The notes: generated from the letters alone by a model not told the origin. Positions 25,556-33,330 are shown, counted from the first letter of the stretch. The stretch is 38,126 nt of DNA from Flavobacteriales bacterium (GCA_020848295.1 JADLAI010000148.1:1-38126), one strand, 5' to 3'. Translations and numbers: made by a program.

Positions 25556-25660
25556 AAGTGAAGGGACGCTACGCTACGGACCGGTTCAGTCCTCATGTGG
25601 GCGGTTCAGGAACAGCACGGGACCGGTTCGATCAGGGGGAGGATGTTCAACGGAGGGCGG

Positions 25661-25692
25661 CAAAAATAGGATGCGCTCTGCTGTGGCCGCAA
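25661..25692 (-). promoter_or_regulatory. Promoter of kup: TTG-N21-TATTTTTG
   Basis: On the minus strand TTG (25690-25692) is followed by 21 bases and then TATTTTTG (25661-25668), a full match to the Bacteroidota TTG-N17-23-TAnnTTTG form. The -33 part overlaps the space before the DUF3276 stop codon. It leaves an unusually long leader of about 100 bases for this window. Confidence 0.7.
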
Positions 25693-25707
25693 CACCTGCC
25701 GAACGGA

Positions 25708-26058
25708 TCAGACGTCCTTCCGACCCAGGTCCTCGAAATTGAGGTCCGAATACCCGGAGCCGGTATCCTTCTCCGTCGGAGGCGGCTGTTCCTCACGCAC
25801 GAACTCCCCGGAATTCCTCAGGCGATCGATCTCGTCGAAAGCCTCGCGCAGGCCATCCATGAATTTATCGAAATCCTCCTTGTACAGGAAGATCTTGTGC
25901 TTGTCGTAGTGTGCAGAACCATCCTCGTGGGTATGTTTCTTGCTTTCGGTGATGGTGAGGTAAAGATCACGCCCTCTCGTGCTTTTCACATCGAAGAAAT
26001 ACGTGCGCTTACCTGCTCGAACCGCTTTGGAAAAAACGTCCTCTCGATCGTCCTGCAT
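25708..26058 (-). CDS. DUF3276 / PUR-alpha-like nucleic-acid binding protein
   Basis: The product is 116 residues from the ATG at 26058 (the frame extends to 26124 but the extension is not conserved-looking). The core reads EDVFSKAVRAGKRTYFFDVKS, then GRDLYLTITESKK and HKIFLYKEDFDKFMDGLREAFDEI, which matches the Bacteroidota DUF3276 family. This family has the PUR repeat fold, known from Borrelia and eukaryotic Pur-alpha proteins that bind single-stranded nucleic acid. The C terminus is acidic and flexible (EEQPPPTEKDTGSGYSDLNFEDLG). A consensus promoter lies upstream. The physiological target is unknown. Confidence 0.9.
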   Translation of the reverse strand: MQDDREDVFSKAVRAGKRTYFFDVKSTRGRDLYLTITESKKHTHEDGSAHYDKHKIFLYKEDFDKFMDGLREAFDEIDRLRNSGEFVREEQPPPTEKDTGSGYSDLNFEDLGRKDV

Positions 26059-26094
26059 GGTGCTCCACAAACTTGTACTGCCCTTAGACCCAAC

Positions 26095-26124
26095 CAAATA
26101 TAACGGGGATATTGGATAATCCAA
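26095..26124 (-). promoter_or_regulatory. Promoter of the DUF3276 gene: TTG-N19-TATATTTG
   Basis: On the minus strand TTG (26122-26124) is followed by 19 bases and then TATATTTG (26095-26102), a complete consensus match. The leader would be about 30 bases. Confidence 0.75.
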
Positions 26125-26170
26125 TACCGCCCCACCCGATCAGGGGCCTCGGCTGAACGAAAAGTTGACA

Positions 26171-28051
26171 TCAGGTGTGTGCCTCCGCCAGGAGCTGCTC
26201 CTCGTGCATCCGGGCATAGATACCCTTCCGGGCCAGGAGTGCCTCGTGTTTGCCTTCTTCCACCACACGGCCGTGGTCCAGCACCAGAATATGGTCCGCA
26301 TCGCGCACCGCACTGATCCGATGACTGATCAGGATGGTGGTGCGGCCTGCCATCACCGTACGGAGTTCGCGCAGGATCGCCTCTTCGGTCGCGGTGTCCA
26401 CGGCGCTCAAGGCATCATCGAACACCAGGATCGAGGGTTCGGCGATGATGGCCCGCGCGATGCTCACACGCTGTTTCTGGCCACCGCTCAGCGTAACACC
26501 ACGTTCACCCACCATGGTCTCATAACCCTTGGGGAAGCCCATGATCTCGTCATGCACCTGGGCGATACGGGCAGCCTCCTGGATCCGCCGGTCCAGCGCC
26601 TGCTGATCCTCCTGATCCAGACCGAAGGCGATGTTGTTCCGGATGGTATCGCTGAAAAGGAGGACCTCTTGCGGGACCACGCCCAACCGGCCCCTGAGCT
26701 TGGGTAGATCGATCCGCTGAATGGGCACTTGATCAAGGAGAACGACACCTTCCGAAGCATCATACACCCGTCCGATCAGGTCGGCCAGTGTGCTTTTACC
26801 CGACCCCGTGTGCCCCACCACCGCCAATCGATCGCCTGCCTGCACCTGGAACGAGACCTGGTCCAGCGCCTTGACCCCGGTATTGGGGTAGGTGAAGCCC
26901 ACGTTCTTGAAGCTGATGCTCCCCCGCACGGCGTCCAGGTCGTCCGCCTCGCTCTGGATGGCCGGCCGGGTATCCAGGAACTCGTTGATCCGCACCATGC
27001 TGGCAGAGGCTTGCTGGACCAGGGAGGTGACCCAGCCTACCGAGGCGAATGGCCAGGTGAGCATGTTCACGTAGATCACGAACTCGGCGATGTTCCCCAC
27101 GGTCACCGAGGGATCGCCGTTCAGCATTTTCCGGGTGCCAATGAAAATGGTGATCACGGTGCTCAGGCCGATCAGGAGCATGATGGAAGGCATGAACAGG
27201 GCGTCGACCTTGGCCTGGGCCATGGTGCGGGAGCGGTAGGCACGGGCGGCATCGGCGAAGCGCTCCACGGCAGCCGCTTCCTTCGCATACGCACGCAGCA
27301 CGCGCATCCCGCTGAAGCTTTCCTGGGCCAAGGAACTCAAACGGCTCTGCTCTTGCTGCACCTGCATGCTCCGCTGGTTGATCACCTCGCTCACGCGGTA
27401 GATGATCACGCTCATGATCGGCAACGGCGCCAGGGTCCAAAGGGCCAATTCCACGTTCACCCGCAACATGAAAACGATGCACAACACGAACAGGACCGCC
27501 AAGTTGATCGTGTACATGATCGCGGGCCCCAGGTACATCCGCACTTTCCCGACGTCCTCACTGATCCGGTTCATCAGGTCTCCCGTACTATTGTGCTTAT
27601 AAAAGGCCCGGTCCAACTGTTGGTAGTGGGCATACACCTCGTTCTTCAGGTCGAACTCGATCAGTCGGCTCACCACGATGATGGTCTGCCGCATCAGGAA
27701 CATGAAAAAGCCCTTGAGCAGGGCGAAGACCAGGTAAAGGATGGCCAGCAGTCCAGCGCACCAGATGATCATCCTGCTCGTTCCATCGCGCTCCCTGATC
27801 GCATCGATGTGCGTTTGTAGGTCCATGCCGGTCCAACCCAACCACAGGTCCAGGGTGGCTGGGACGACCGGACCCCTGGCCCCAGGCTGATCCACGGCCT
27901 GCAACCCACTGCCGATCAGATCGATCGCTTCCCTTACCACTTGGGGGGAGTAGACCGCGAACAGGTTGCTGAGGATGATGAAGAGCGTACCAAGCAGTAG
28001 ACGCCATCGGTATTTCGCCAGATAGGGGTTCAGCTTCAGGAGCGGACGCAT
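26171..28051 (-). CDS. ABC exporter, fused membrane and ATPase domains
   Basis: The product is 626 residues. An N-terminal six-helix exporter domain (RWRLLLGTLFIILSNLFAVY, LKGFFMFLMRQTIIVVSRLIE) is followed by an ATPase domain with Walker A GHTGSGKST (about 412-420), signature LSGGQKQR (about 520-527), Walker B ILVFDD and D-loop SAVD (about 540-550), and the H-loop LISHR. The residue after Walker B, usually glutamate, is aspartate (DDALSAVD), as in the degenerate half of heterodimeric exporters such as YheI/BmrC and MdlA. No partner gene is nearby. The ATG at 28051 is chosen because it starts just before helix 1 (MRPLLKLNPYLAKY). It is divergent from the amino acid dehydrogenase gene. Confidence 0.92.
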   Translation of the reverse strand: MRPLLKLNPYLAKYRWRLLLGTLFIILSNLFAVYSPQVVREAIDLIGSGLQAVDQPGARGPVVPATLDLWLGWTGMDLQTHIDAIRERDGTSRMIIWCAGLLAILYLVFALLKGFFMFLMRQTIIVVSRLIEFDLKNEVYAHYQQLDRAFYKHNSTGDLMNRISEDVGKVRMYLGPAIMYTINLAVLFVLCIVFMLRVNVELALWTLAPLPIMSVIIYRVSEVINQRSMQVQQEQSRLSSLAQESFSGMRVLRAYAKEAAAVERFADAARAYRSRTMAQAKVDALFMPSIMLLIGLSTVITIFIGTRKMLNGDPSVTVGNIAEFVIYVNMLTWPFASVGWVTSLVQQASASMVRINEFLDTRPAIQSEADDLDAVRGSISFKNVGFTYPNTGVKALDQVSFQVQAGDRLAVVGHTGSGKSTLADLIGRVYDASEGVVLLDQVPIQRIDLPKLRGRLGVVPQEVLLFSDTIRNNIAFGLDQEDQQALDRRIQEAARIAQVHDEIMGFPKGYETMVGERGVTLSGGQKQRVSIARAIIAEPSILVFDDALSAVDTATEEAILRELRTVMAGRTTILISHRISAVRDADHILVLDHGRVVEEGKHEALLARKGIYARMHEEQLLAEAHT

Positions 28052-28069
28052 CGTGGGGCCGGAAGGTGC

Positions 28070-28077
28070 TACTTTTG
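28070..28077 (+). promoter_or_regulatory. -7 promoter element TACTTTTG of the dehydrogenase gene
   Basis: This perfect TAnnTTTG lies about 100 bases before the ATG at 28181. A second, weaker GAACTTTG (28171-28178) lies two bases before that ATG. This promoter faces the ABC promoter at 28115-28122, so the two 5' ends may overlap. Confidence 0.55.
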
Positions 28078-28114
28078 CGCCGCTCTGCGGGAGGACGGCT
28101 AATGAAAGGCGCCT

Positions 28115-28122
28115 CAAATGTA
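28115..28122 (-). promoter_or_regulatory. -7 promoter element TACATTTG of the ABC exporter gene
   Basis: This perfect TAnnTTTG on the minus strand predicts a leader of about 60 bases for the ABC gene. It lies downstream of the opposing TACTTTTG element at 28070-28077. Confidence 0.55.
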
Positions 28123-28180
28123 GACCGGGAGCCAAGGAGCGGGCGTGGACCCGCGCATGTGGAAGGAGTCGAACTTTGAA

Positions 28181-29293
28181 ATGAGCGAAGACATGGTCAA
28201 CACCACCACGAAAAGTGCAGCTACCGACCTGGTGCTGGGGCGAATGGAGAACCACGATCACGAAGAGGTCCTCTTCTGCCATGATCGGGCCACCGGGCTG
28301 AAGGCCATCGTCGCGATCCATGATACCACACTGGGTCCAGCCTTGGGCGGCACCCGGATGTGGCCCTACGCCTCCGAGGTGGATGCCCTGAATGATGTGC
28401 TGCGCCTTAGCCGCGGCATGACCTATAAAAGTGCACTGGCCGGTCTGGACCTGGGAGGCGGCAAGGCGGTGATCATCGGCGATGCCCGCACGCAGAAGAC
28501 CGAGGCCATGTTCCGCCGATTCGGCCGTTTCGTGGACAGCCTCAATGGCCGGTACATCACCGCCGAGGATGTGGGGATGAGCACCACGGAAATGGTGAAC
28601 ATCCAGAAGGAGACCCGCCACGTGGCCGGGCTACCGGAGGAGATGGGCGGTAGCGGTGATCCCAGTCCGGTAACGGCCTACGGGGTCTATTGCGGGTTGA
28701 AGGCTGCCGCGAAGACCGCATACGGGACCGACGACCTCAATGGCCGGAAAGTGGCGATCCAAGGGGCTGGGAACGTGGGGAAGGGCCTGGTGGCCCTGCT
28801 GGTTAAGGATGGGGCCACCGTGTACCTCACGGATATCCACGATGACAAGCTCGCGGCCATCAAAGCCGAGTTCCCGTCGATCCAGTTGGTGAAGCCCGAT
28901 GCGATCTATGATGTGGACATGGACATCTACTCGCCCTGTGCGCTCGGAGCCACGGTGAACGATGAGACCCTGAAACGATTGAAGTGCAGCGTGATCGCCG
29001 GTGCGGCCAACAACCAATTGGCCGATGAGGCGGTGCATGGTCGGAAGGTCATGGACAAGGGGATCCTCTATGCACCGGATTACCTGATCAATGCCGGGGG
29101 CATCATCAACTGCGCCTGGGAACGCAAAGGATACAATCGCAAGGCAGCCTTGCGGCAGACCGAAGGCATCTATCAGACCGCCCTTAGGATCTTCAAGGCC
29201 AGCAGCGATCAAGGGATCCCCACCTACCTGGCGGCGAACCAGGCTGCCGAGGACCGGATCAGCAGCATCCGCGCAGCGGGTATGCGGTTCTGA
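28181..29293 (+). CDS. Glu/Leu/Phe/Val-type amino acid dehydrogenase (leucine dehydrogenase-like)
   Basis: The product is 370 residues, the length of leucine dehydrogenases. It has the family start EEVLFCHDRATGLKAIVAIHDTT, the GPALGGTRMW motif, the catalytic lysine region MTYKSALAGLDLGGGKAV, and the Rossmann motif IQGAGNVG (about 194-201) of the NAD domain. The end segment YLINAGGIINCAWERKGYN is typical. It reversibly deaminates branched-chain amino acids to 2-oxo acids with NAD+. Substrate choice between leucine, valine and phenylalanine cannot be settled by eye. The frame opens at a GTG at 28145, but the ATG at 28181 is preferred. The next gene is nusB, 30 bases on. Confidence 0.92.
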   Translation: MSEDMVNTTTKSAATDLVLGRMENHDHEEVLFCHDRATGLKAIVAIHDTTLGPALGGTRMWPYASEVDALNDVLRLSRGMTYKSALAGLDLGGGKAVIIGDARTQKTEAMFRRFGRFVDSLNGRYITAEDVGMSTTEMVNIQKETRHVAGLPEEMGGSGDPSPVTAYGVYCGLKAAAKTAYGTDDLNGRKVAIQGAGNVGKGLVALLVKDGATVYLTDIHDDKLAAIKAEFPSIQLVKPDAIYDVDMDIYSPCALGATVNDETLKRLKCSVIAGAANNQLADEAVHGRKVMDKGILYAPDYLINAGGIINCAWERKGYNRKAALRQTEGIYQTALRIFKASSDQGIPTYLAANQAAEDRISSIRAAGMRF

Positions 29294-29301
29294 TCGGGAA
29301 A

Positions 29302-29322
29302 CACCTTCGGCCCACACCTTCG
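29302..29322 (+). promoter_or_regulatory. Direct repeat of CACCTTCG before nusB
   Basis: CACCTTCG occurs at 29302-29309 and again at 29315-29322. The second copy ends one base before the nusB ATG. Each copy is one base off TAnnTT[T/C]G. It may be a promoter between the dehydrogenase gene and nusB, or chance. Confidence 0.25.
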
Positions 29323-29323
29323 C

Positions 29324-30274
29324 ATGCTCAATCGCCGCTACCTCCGTATCAAGGCCTTCCAATCGCTGTATGCCCATTGGCAAAGCGAGGGAAGCAATGC
29401 CGCACGGATCGAGAAGGACCTGCTCCAGGGGATCGAGCGCACGGGCGATCTGTACCTGTCCTTGCTCCTGGTGTTCGGGGAGCTGCGTCACGTGGCCGAA
29501 CTGGTCTTCGAGGAGCGCAAGAAGAAACGCCTGCCCACACCGGAGGACCTCAACCCGAACCGTCGCTTCGTGGACAACCCGGTCGTAAAGGCCATCGCCA
29601 CGAGCGATCGTCTCCGCGTGGAATGCGAGAAACGCCGGATCAGCTGGGTGGGCAACCACGAGCTGTTCGCCGCCATGTACCGCGAGCTGGAGGGTAACGA
29701 GGCCGTAAAGACCTACCTCGCCGAGCCGGACCAGGGCTTCAAACGGGATCAGCAGTTCGCCATCGCGCTCTTCACGGACCTCATCGCGAACAACGAGGCC
29801 CTGCAGGAAGTCTTTGAGGCACGCCATATCGCCTGGTTGGAGGATCTGGACCTGGCGGCCGGGCTAGTGAAACGAACCCTCGAACAGTACCGGGCCACGG
29901 ATACCGGCGATGTGCTGGCGAACGAACTGGGTATGGATGCCAAGGAGGACCAGGAGTTCGTTTCCCAGCTTTTCCGGAAGACCATCGCCTATGCGGATGA
30001 GCATGGAAAAGCCATCTCTGAACGCTCCAGCAACTGGGAGAGCGACCGGATCGCCCTGAGCGACATGATCCTGATGCAGATGGCCTTGACCGAGGTGCGC
30101 GTCTTCGACCAGATCCCGGTGAAGGTGACGATGAACGAATACATCGAGATCGCCAAGGCCTACAGCACCCCGAAAAGCAAGAATTTCATCAATGGGGTCC
30201 TCGACAAACTCTTCATCGAGATGCGCAGCGACGGCCGTATCCACAAAGTGGGGCGCGGACTGCTCGAAGGTTGA
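29324..30274 (+). CDS. nusB: Transcription antitermination factor NusB
   Basis: The product is 316 residues, about twice the length of enterobacterial NusB but normal for the long Bacteroidota form. The start MLNRRYLRIKAFQSLYA is the family N terminus. The C-terminal half holds the conserved helical NusB fold: ELGMDAKEDQEFVSQLFRKT, ERSSNWESDRIALSDMILMQMAL, and the closing IPVKVTMNEYIEIAKAYSTPKSKNFINGVLDKL. NusB works with NusE/S10 on boxA RNA in rRNA antitermination. It heads the nusB-DUF1573-yajC-coaE block, a gene order known from Bacteroidota. Confidence 0.95.
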   Translation: MLNRRYLRIKAFQSLYAHWQSEGSNAARIEKDLLQGIERTGDLYLSLLLVFGELRHVAELVFEERKKKRLPTPEDLNPNRRFVDNPVVKAIATSDRLRVECEKRRISWVGNHELFAAMYRELEGNEAVKTYLAEPDQGFKRDQQFAIALFTDLIANNEALQEVFEARHIAWLEDLDLAAGLVKRTLEQYRATDTGDVLANELGMDAKEDQEFVSQLFRKTIAYADEHGKAISERSSNWESDRIALSDMILMQMALTEVRVFDQIPVKVTMNEYIEIAKAYSTPKSKNFINGVLDKLFIEMRSDGRIHKVGRGLLEG

Positions 30275-30280
30275 CCCCCA

Positions 30281-30790
30281 ATGGCACACAGGAACGGAAT
30301 AAGGATGGGTGGCAAGGATGGGTACATCCTCCTTCCCTTGGTCGCGCTACTGATCCTAAGCGGCTGCCGCATCACCGACCATCAGGAGAACGATCCCAAT
30401 GAGGTGAGCGCCGAGGACCTGCGTTTCCCCAATAGTGGCTATGGCGATGTGGATCCGGAGGACCTGCCCCGCATGGCCTTCGTGTACACCCACCTGGATC
30501 TTGGTAAACTCGTACAAGGCGCCAAGGTGGATAGTGTGTACCTGTTCGAGAACACGGGCGGTTCGCCGCTGGTGATCTCCGATGTGCGTGGGTCCTGCGG
30601 ATGTACCGTGGGCAAGGACTGGCCCCAACAACCCGTACCACCGGGGAAGAAGGGCCGCATCACCGTAAGTTTCGATAGTGAAGGCCGCAATGGCCGGCAG
30701 GATAAGACCGTGACGGTGGTGGCCAACACCACACCGCCCAGTCATGTACTCACCCTCACGGCCGATGTCGTGGGGCCAACCAATAAATAA
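30281..30790 (+). CDS. DUF1573 lipoprotein
   Basis: The product is 169 residues. A hydrophobic stretch with lipobox LILSGC at about residues 24-29 predicts a lipoprotein. The domain begins HLDLGKLVQGAKVDSVYLFENTGGSPLVI and has the family hallmark SCGCTV followed by VPPGKKGRITVSFDS. It is the Ig-like DUF1573 fold, common as a single-domain exported protein in Bacteroidota. Function is unknown. It starts six bases after the nusB stop and is followed by yajC, so it is part of the same operon. Confidence 0.92.
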   Translation: MAHRNGIRMGGKDGYILLPLVALLILSGCRITDHQENDPNEVSAEDLRFPNSGYGDVDPEDLPRMAFVYTHLDLGKLVQGAKVDSVYLFENTGGSPLVISDVRGSCGCTVGKDWPQQPVPPGKKGRITVSFDSEGRNGRQDKTVTVVANTTPPSHVLTLTADVVGPTNK

Positions 30791-30808
30791 GCAGAACCCG
30801 AACGACGC

Positions 30809-31141
30809 ATGCTCACCGCAACCTTCCTTCTTCCAGCGCAACCCCAGAAAGGGGCCGACTGGTCCTTCTTCGTGATGATGGGCCTCCTGATGGTGGTCTT
30901 CTATTTCTTCATGATCCGGCCACAGCAGAAGAAAGCGAAGGAGGCCCGGAAATTCCGTGAGTCGTTGCAGAAAGGGGCCAAGGTGGTCACCATCGGTGGC
31001 TTGCACGGCAAGGTGGCCGAGGTCGCCGAAAGCACCATCCTCCTCGAGGTGGATTCGAACGTGCGCCTGCGATTCGAGAAGAGCGCCATCGCCATGGACA
31101 GCTCCCAGCAGCTGAACGAGGCCACGGCGAAGGCCCAGTAG
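30809..31141 (+). CDS. yajC: Preprotein translocase subunit YajC
   Basis: The product is 110 residues. It has a single membrane helix (FFVMMGLLMVVFYFFMIRPQQKK, about residues 20-42) with the diagnostic FxxIRPQxKxxK. A small soluble domain follows, with the family motif LQKGAKVVTIGGLHGKV and a beta strand TILLEVDSNVRLRFEKSAI. YajC joins SecDF in protein export at the inner membrane. It lies 18 bases after the DUF1573 gene and 13 bases before coaE. Confidence 0.95.
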   Translation: MLTATFLLPAQPQKGADWSFFVMMGLLMVVFYFFMIRPQQKKAKEARKFRESLQKGAKVVTIGGLHGKVAEVAESTILLEVDSNVRLRFEKSAIAMDSSQQLNEATAKAQ

Positions 31142-31154
31142 GCTTCCGGCACCT

Positions 31155-31742
31155 ATGCTCAAGGTGGGCCTTACCGGTGGGATCGGCAGTGGAAAATCCA
31201 CGATCGCGCGGGTATTCCGCACGTTGGGCATACCGGTATTCGAGGCCGATGCTGCTGGTAGGGACATTCTACAGCACGACCAGGACGTGATCAGGACGGT
31301 GCTGCATCGGTTCGGACCGGGGGTGGCTCTTGAAGGTGCCATCGACCGGGCCGCCCTTGGCCGCATCGTGTTCAGTGACGCGGGTGCCTTGCAGGACCTG
31401 AATGCCATCATTCACCCCGTGGTACGCCGAACCTTCATGACCTGGGCTGGGGATCAACGATCACATTACGTACTGATGGAGGCCGCGATCCTGGCCGAAA
31501 CAGGTGGCCACGAGGCCCTGGACCAGGTGGTGGTGGTGACCGCTCCGGAAGCGCTACGGATCGCGCGGGTGGTGCAACGGGACCGGGTGGAGGAGGCCGC
31601 CGTTCGCAGCCGGTTGGCCAACCAGGTGGATGATGCCAGGCGACTGGCCATTGCGGATCATGTGATCCAGAACGACGACCAGCACTTGGTGATCCCGCAG
31701 GTCCTGGCGGTCCATGGAGCCATCCTGAACACCGGACCATGA
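31155..31742 (+). CDS. coaE: Dephospho-CoA kinase
   Basis: The product is 195 residues, normal for CoaE, which phosphorylates dephospho-CoA in the last step of coenzyme A synthesis. It begins MLKVGLTGGIGSGKST with the P-loop GGIGSGKST. ADAAGRDIL follows as the substrate-binding Asp-containing segment, then HPVVRRTF, EAAILAETGGH and the lid region QRDRVEEAAVRSRLANQ. The C terminus IADHVIQNDD is typical. It directly follows yajC; many Bacteroidota have a YbbR-like gene between the two, which is absent here. The stop overlaps the next ATG by four bases. Confidence 0.95.
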   Translation: MLKVGLTGGIGSGKSTIARVFRTLGIPVFEADAAGRDILQHDQDVIRTVLHRFGPGVALEGAIDRAALGRIVFSDAGALQDLNAIIHPVVRRTFMTWAGDQRSHYVLMEAAILAETGGHEALDQVVVVTAPEALRIARVVQRDRVEEAAVRSRLANQVDDARRLAIADHVIQNDDQHLVIPQVLAVHGAILNTGP

Positions 31743-32026
31743 GCGACCAACCGATCCGCGACCTGCCGTTCAGCATGGCCACGCTGGTCTTCGGCGCGGC
31801 GAGCATTCCGCTGTCCTTTGCCGTTCACCTGGTCTCCTTGGCCTTCGTCATCGCCGTGCTCGCCTTGGCGCTCGGCCTTTGGGGGCGCCGGAAAGGGGAG
31901 CGCAGGCCCACCTTGTATAGCTTGTCGAGCATGAAGCGGTCTCAGCTTGGCCTGCGTATGGGGGCGATCGGTCTATTGTGTGCCGTGGTGATGTGGGTCC
32001 TTTGGGCGACGAACGTCCTGCTTTGA
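31739..32026 (+). CDS. Small membrane protein, DUF4190-like
   Basis: The product is 95 residues with two or three hydrophobic segments: MATLVFGAASIPLSFAVHLVSLAFVIAVLALALGLWG without a long break, and LGLRMGAIGLLCAVVMWVLWA after a basic linker (GRRKGERRP). The layout of two glycine-rich hydrophobic hairpins around a charged loop resembles DUF4190 proteins, but the match is by eye. It overlaps coaE by four bases (ATGA), so it is the last gene of the nusB block. No function can be assigned. Confidence 0.65.
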   Translation: MSDQPIRDLPFSMATLVFGAASIPLSFAVHLVSLAFVIAVLALALGLWGRRKGERRPTLYSLSSMKRSQLGLRMGAIGLLCAVVMWVLWATNVLL

Positions 32027-32058
32027 GCCCGGGCGTTCGAAAAGGTGCGGTGCGTAGG

Positions 32059-32079
32059 ATCAGGCTCGGCGAGCCTGAT
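32059..32079. terminator. Perfect hairpin at the stop codon of the exonuclease gene
   Basis: ATCAGGCTC and GAGCCTGAT form a nine-base-pair stem around a three-base loop and include the exonuclease stop codon at 32060-32062. The convergent DUF4190-like gene ends 32 bases before it, so it probably serves both strands. No U tract is seen. Confidence 0.5.
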
Positions 32080-32716
32080 GCATGCCATTGACGCTTGCCA
32101 GGAGCCTATCCACTCCGAATTCGGCGATCAACCGGGTCAGCAGGGCGGCGGTGGCCTCCGCATCGTTCAACGCACGGTGCGCGGCCTGGAAACCGATGCC
32201 GAAATAGCGACAAAGGCTACCCAGGTTATAGTGGGGGAGATGAGGGACCAACTGGCGCGCCAGGCGTTCCGTGCAGAGGGTGGGACGCTCGAAGACCAGA
32301 CCGGTGCGGGCGAATTCATGGGTAAGCGCCGTCATGTCGAAACGGACATTGTGGGCGACAACGACCCGGTCCTGGGTAAGTGTTCCCAGGGTGCGTACCA
32401 CCTCGGAGAAAGAGGGCGCATCCTTCAGCATGGCCGGATCGATGCCGGTGAGCCTTTGGATGAACCCCGGCACATGGGTGCGCGGCTGGATCAACGAGTC
32501 CCATCGAAGGCGCTCCTGTACGCCATCCAAGGCCAATACCGCCACCTCCATCACCCGGCCTTCCGTAGGATCGCCGCTGGTGGTCTCAACATCCAGCACT
32601 GCGAACCGGAGCCCTTCCATGGCGCCCTCATACGCGGCAGGAGGGATCGGGGTTCCATGGCCCGCGTACATGCCATGCATGCCCACTATCTTGCCGCCGA
32701 ACCGCTTGACCAGCAT
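32060..32716 (-). CDS. DEDDh 3'-5' exonuclease, DnaQ/Pol III epsilon-like
   Basis: The product is 218 residues. The exonuclease domain starts at about residue 35: Exo I motif FAVLDVETT with the catalytic Asp and Glu, Exo II AHNVRFDMTAL (Asp), and Exo III HRALNDAEAT with the H-x4-D spacing of the DEDDh group. It removes nucleotides from 3' ends; it could be a proofreading subunit homologue or an independent DNA or RNA exonuclease. The ATG at 32716 gives a 32-residue extension before the domain; a CATCTTTG element four bases upstream supports it. An alternative ATG at 32620 would start exactly at the domain (MEGLRFAVLDVE). Confidence 0.88.
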   Translation of the reverse strand: MLVKRFGGKIVGMHGMYAGHGTPIPPAAYEGAMEGLRFAVLDVETTSGDPTEGRVMEVAVLALDGVQERLRWDSLIQPRTHVPGFIQRLTGIDPAMLKDAPSFSEVVRTLGTLTQDRVVVAHNVRFDMTALTHEFARTGLVFERPTLCTERLARQLVPHLPHYNLGSLCRYFGIGFQAAHRALNDAEATAALLTRLIAEFGVDRLLASVNGMHQARRA

Positions 32717-32720
32717 CCCT

Positions 32721-32728
32721 CAAAGATG
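32721..32728 (-). promoter_or_regulatory. -7-like element CATCTTTG before the exonuclease gene
   Basis: One base differs from TAnnTTTG. It lies four bases (AGGG) before the ATG at 32716 on the minus strand, the same spacing as other genes here. Confidence 0.45.
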
Positions 32729-32753
32729 CACATCGGAACGGATCCCACCACCC

Positions 32754-33302
32754 GTGCGCCCCATCTACCACTTCTTTTTCCACACGCTGGCCGGCTGGCG
32801 GATCCAGGATGAGCGTCCTGCCGGATTGGACCGTTACATCGTGGTGGTGGCCCCGCATACCAGCAACTGGGATTTCTTCGTGGGCCTTTGTGTACGTAAC
32901 CTGGCCCGCATGGGCGATGTGAAGTACCTGGCCAAACGTTCGCTGTTCAAGCCCCCGTTCGGTTGGATCTTCCGGGCATTGGGCGGCTATCCGGTGGACC
33001 GCAGCAAGCACAACAACCTGGTGGATGCAGTGGTCGCCATGTTCGAACGGGGCGAGATCGAACGGATCGGCATCACCCCGGAAGGCACCCGTAAATACCA
33101 GCCCGACTGGAAAACGGGTTTCCACCACATGGCCACTCGGGCCGGTGTACCGATCATCCTGGTCACCTTCGATTATCCGGCCAAGCTCGCCATCCTCAGC
33201 GCGCCGTTCCCGCTCACCAACGATCCCGTGGCCGACATCGCCCGGATGAAGGATTGGTTCCGCCCACACAAGGGCAAGAACCCGGAGGATGGCATCCGAT
33301 GA
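32754..33302 (+). CDS. 1-acyl-sn-glycerol-3-phosphate acyltransferase family protein
   Basis: The product is 182 residues from a GTG at 32754. The frame extends far upstream, but that part lies antisense to the exonuclease and is not protein-like. The acyltransferase motif H-x4-D is present as HTSNWDF, followed by KYLAKRSLFKPPFGWIFRALGGYPVDR and the substrate motif PEGTR. These PlsC-type enzymes move acyl chains onto glycerol phosphates in phospholipid synthesis; small Bacteroidota members may act on other lipids. There is no membrane anchor beyond a short hydrophobic start. The gene is divergent from the exonuclease, with 37 bases between starts. Confidence 0.87.
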   Translation: MRPIYHFFFHTLAGWRIQDERPAGLDRYIVVVAPHTSNWDFFVGLCVRNLARMGDVKYLAKRSLFKPPFGWIFRALGGYPVDRSKHNNLVDAVVAMFERGEIERIGITPEGTRKYQPDWKTGFHHMATRAGVPIILVTFDYPAKLAILSAPFPLTNDPVADIARMKDWFRPHKGKNPEDGIR

Positions 33303-33330
33303 TCGGTACGAACCTTGCAATGACCCCGGC

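Noticed and set aside
24461-25561. Plus-strand open frame of 366 codons opposite kup
   Set aside because: The His/Gln/Asp-rich composition without motifs is what antisense to a membrane protein gives in GC-rich DNA. Kup is unmistakable on the other strand.
33289-33330. ATG at 33289 as start of the thioredoxin-like gene
   Set aside because: It would overlap the acyltransferase end and place a polar, acidic stretch before the signal peptide; the GTG at 33331 fits better.
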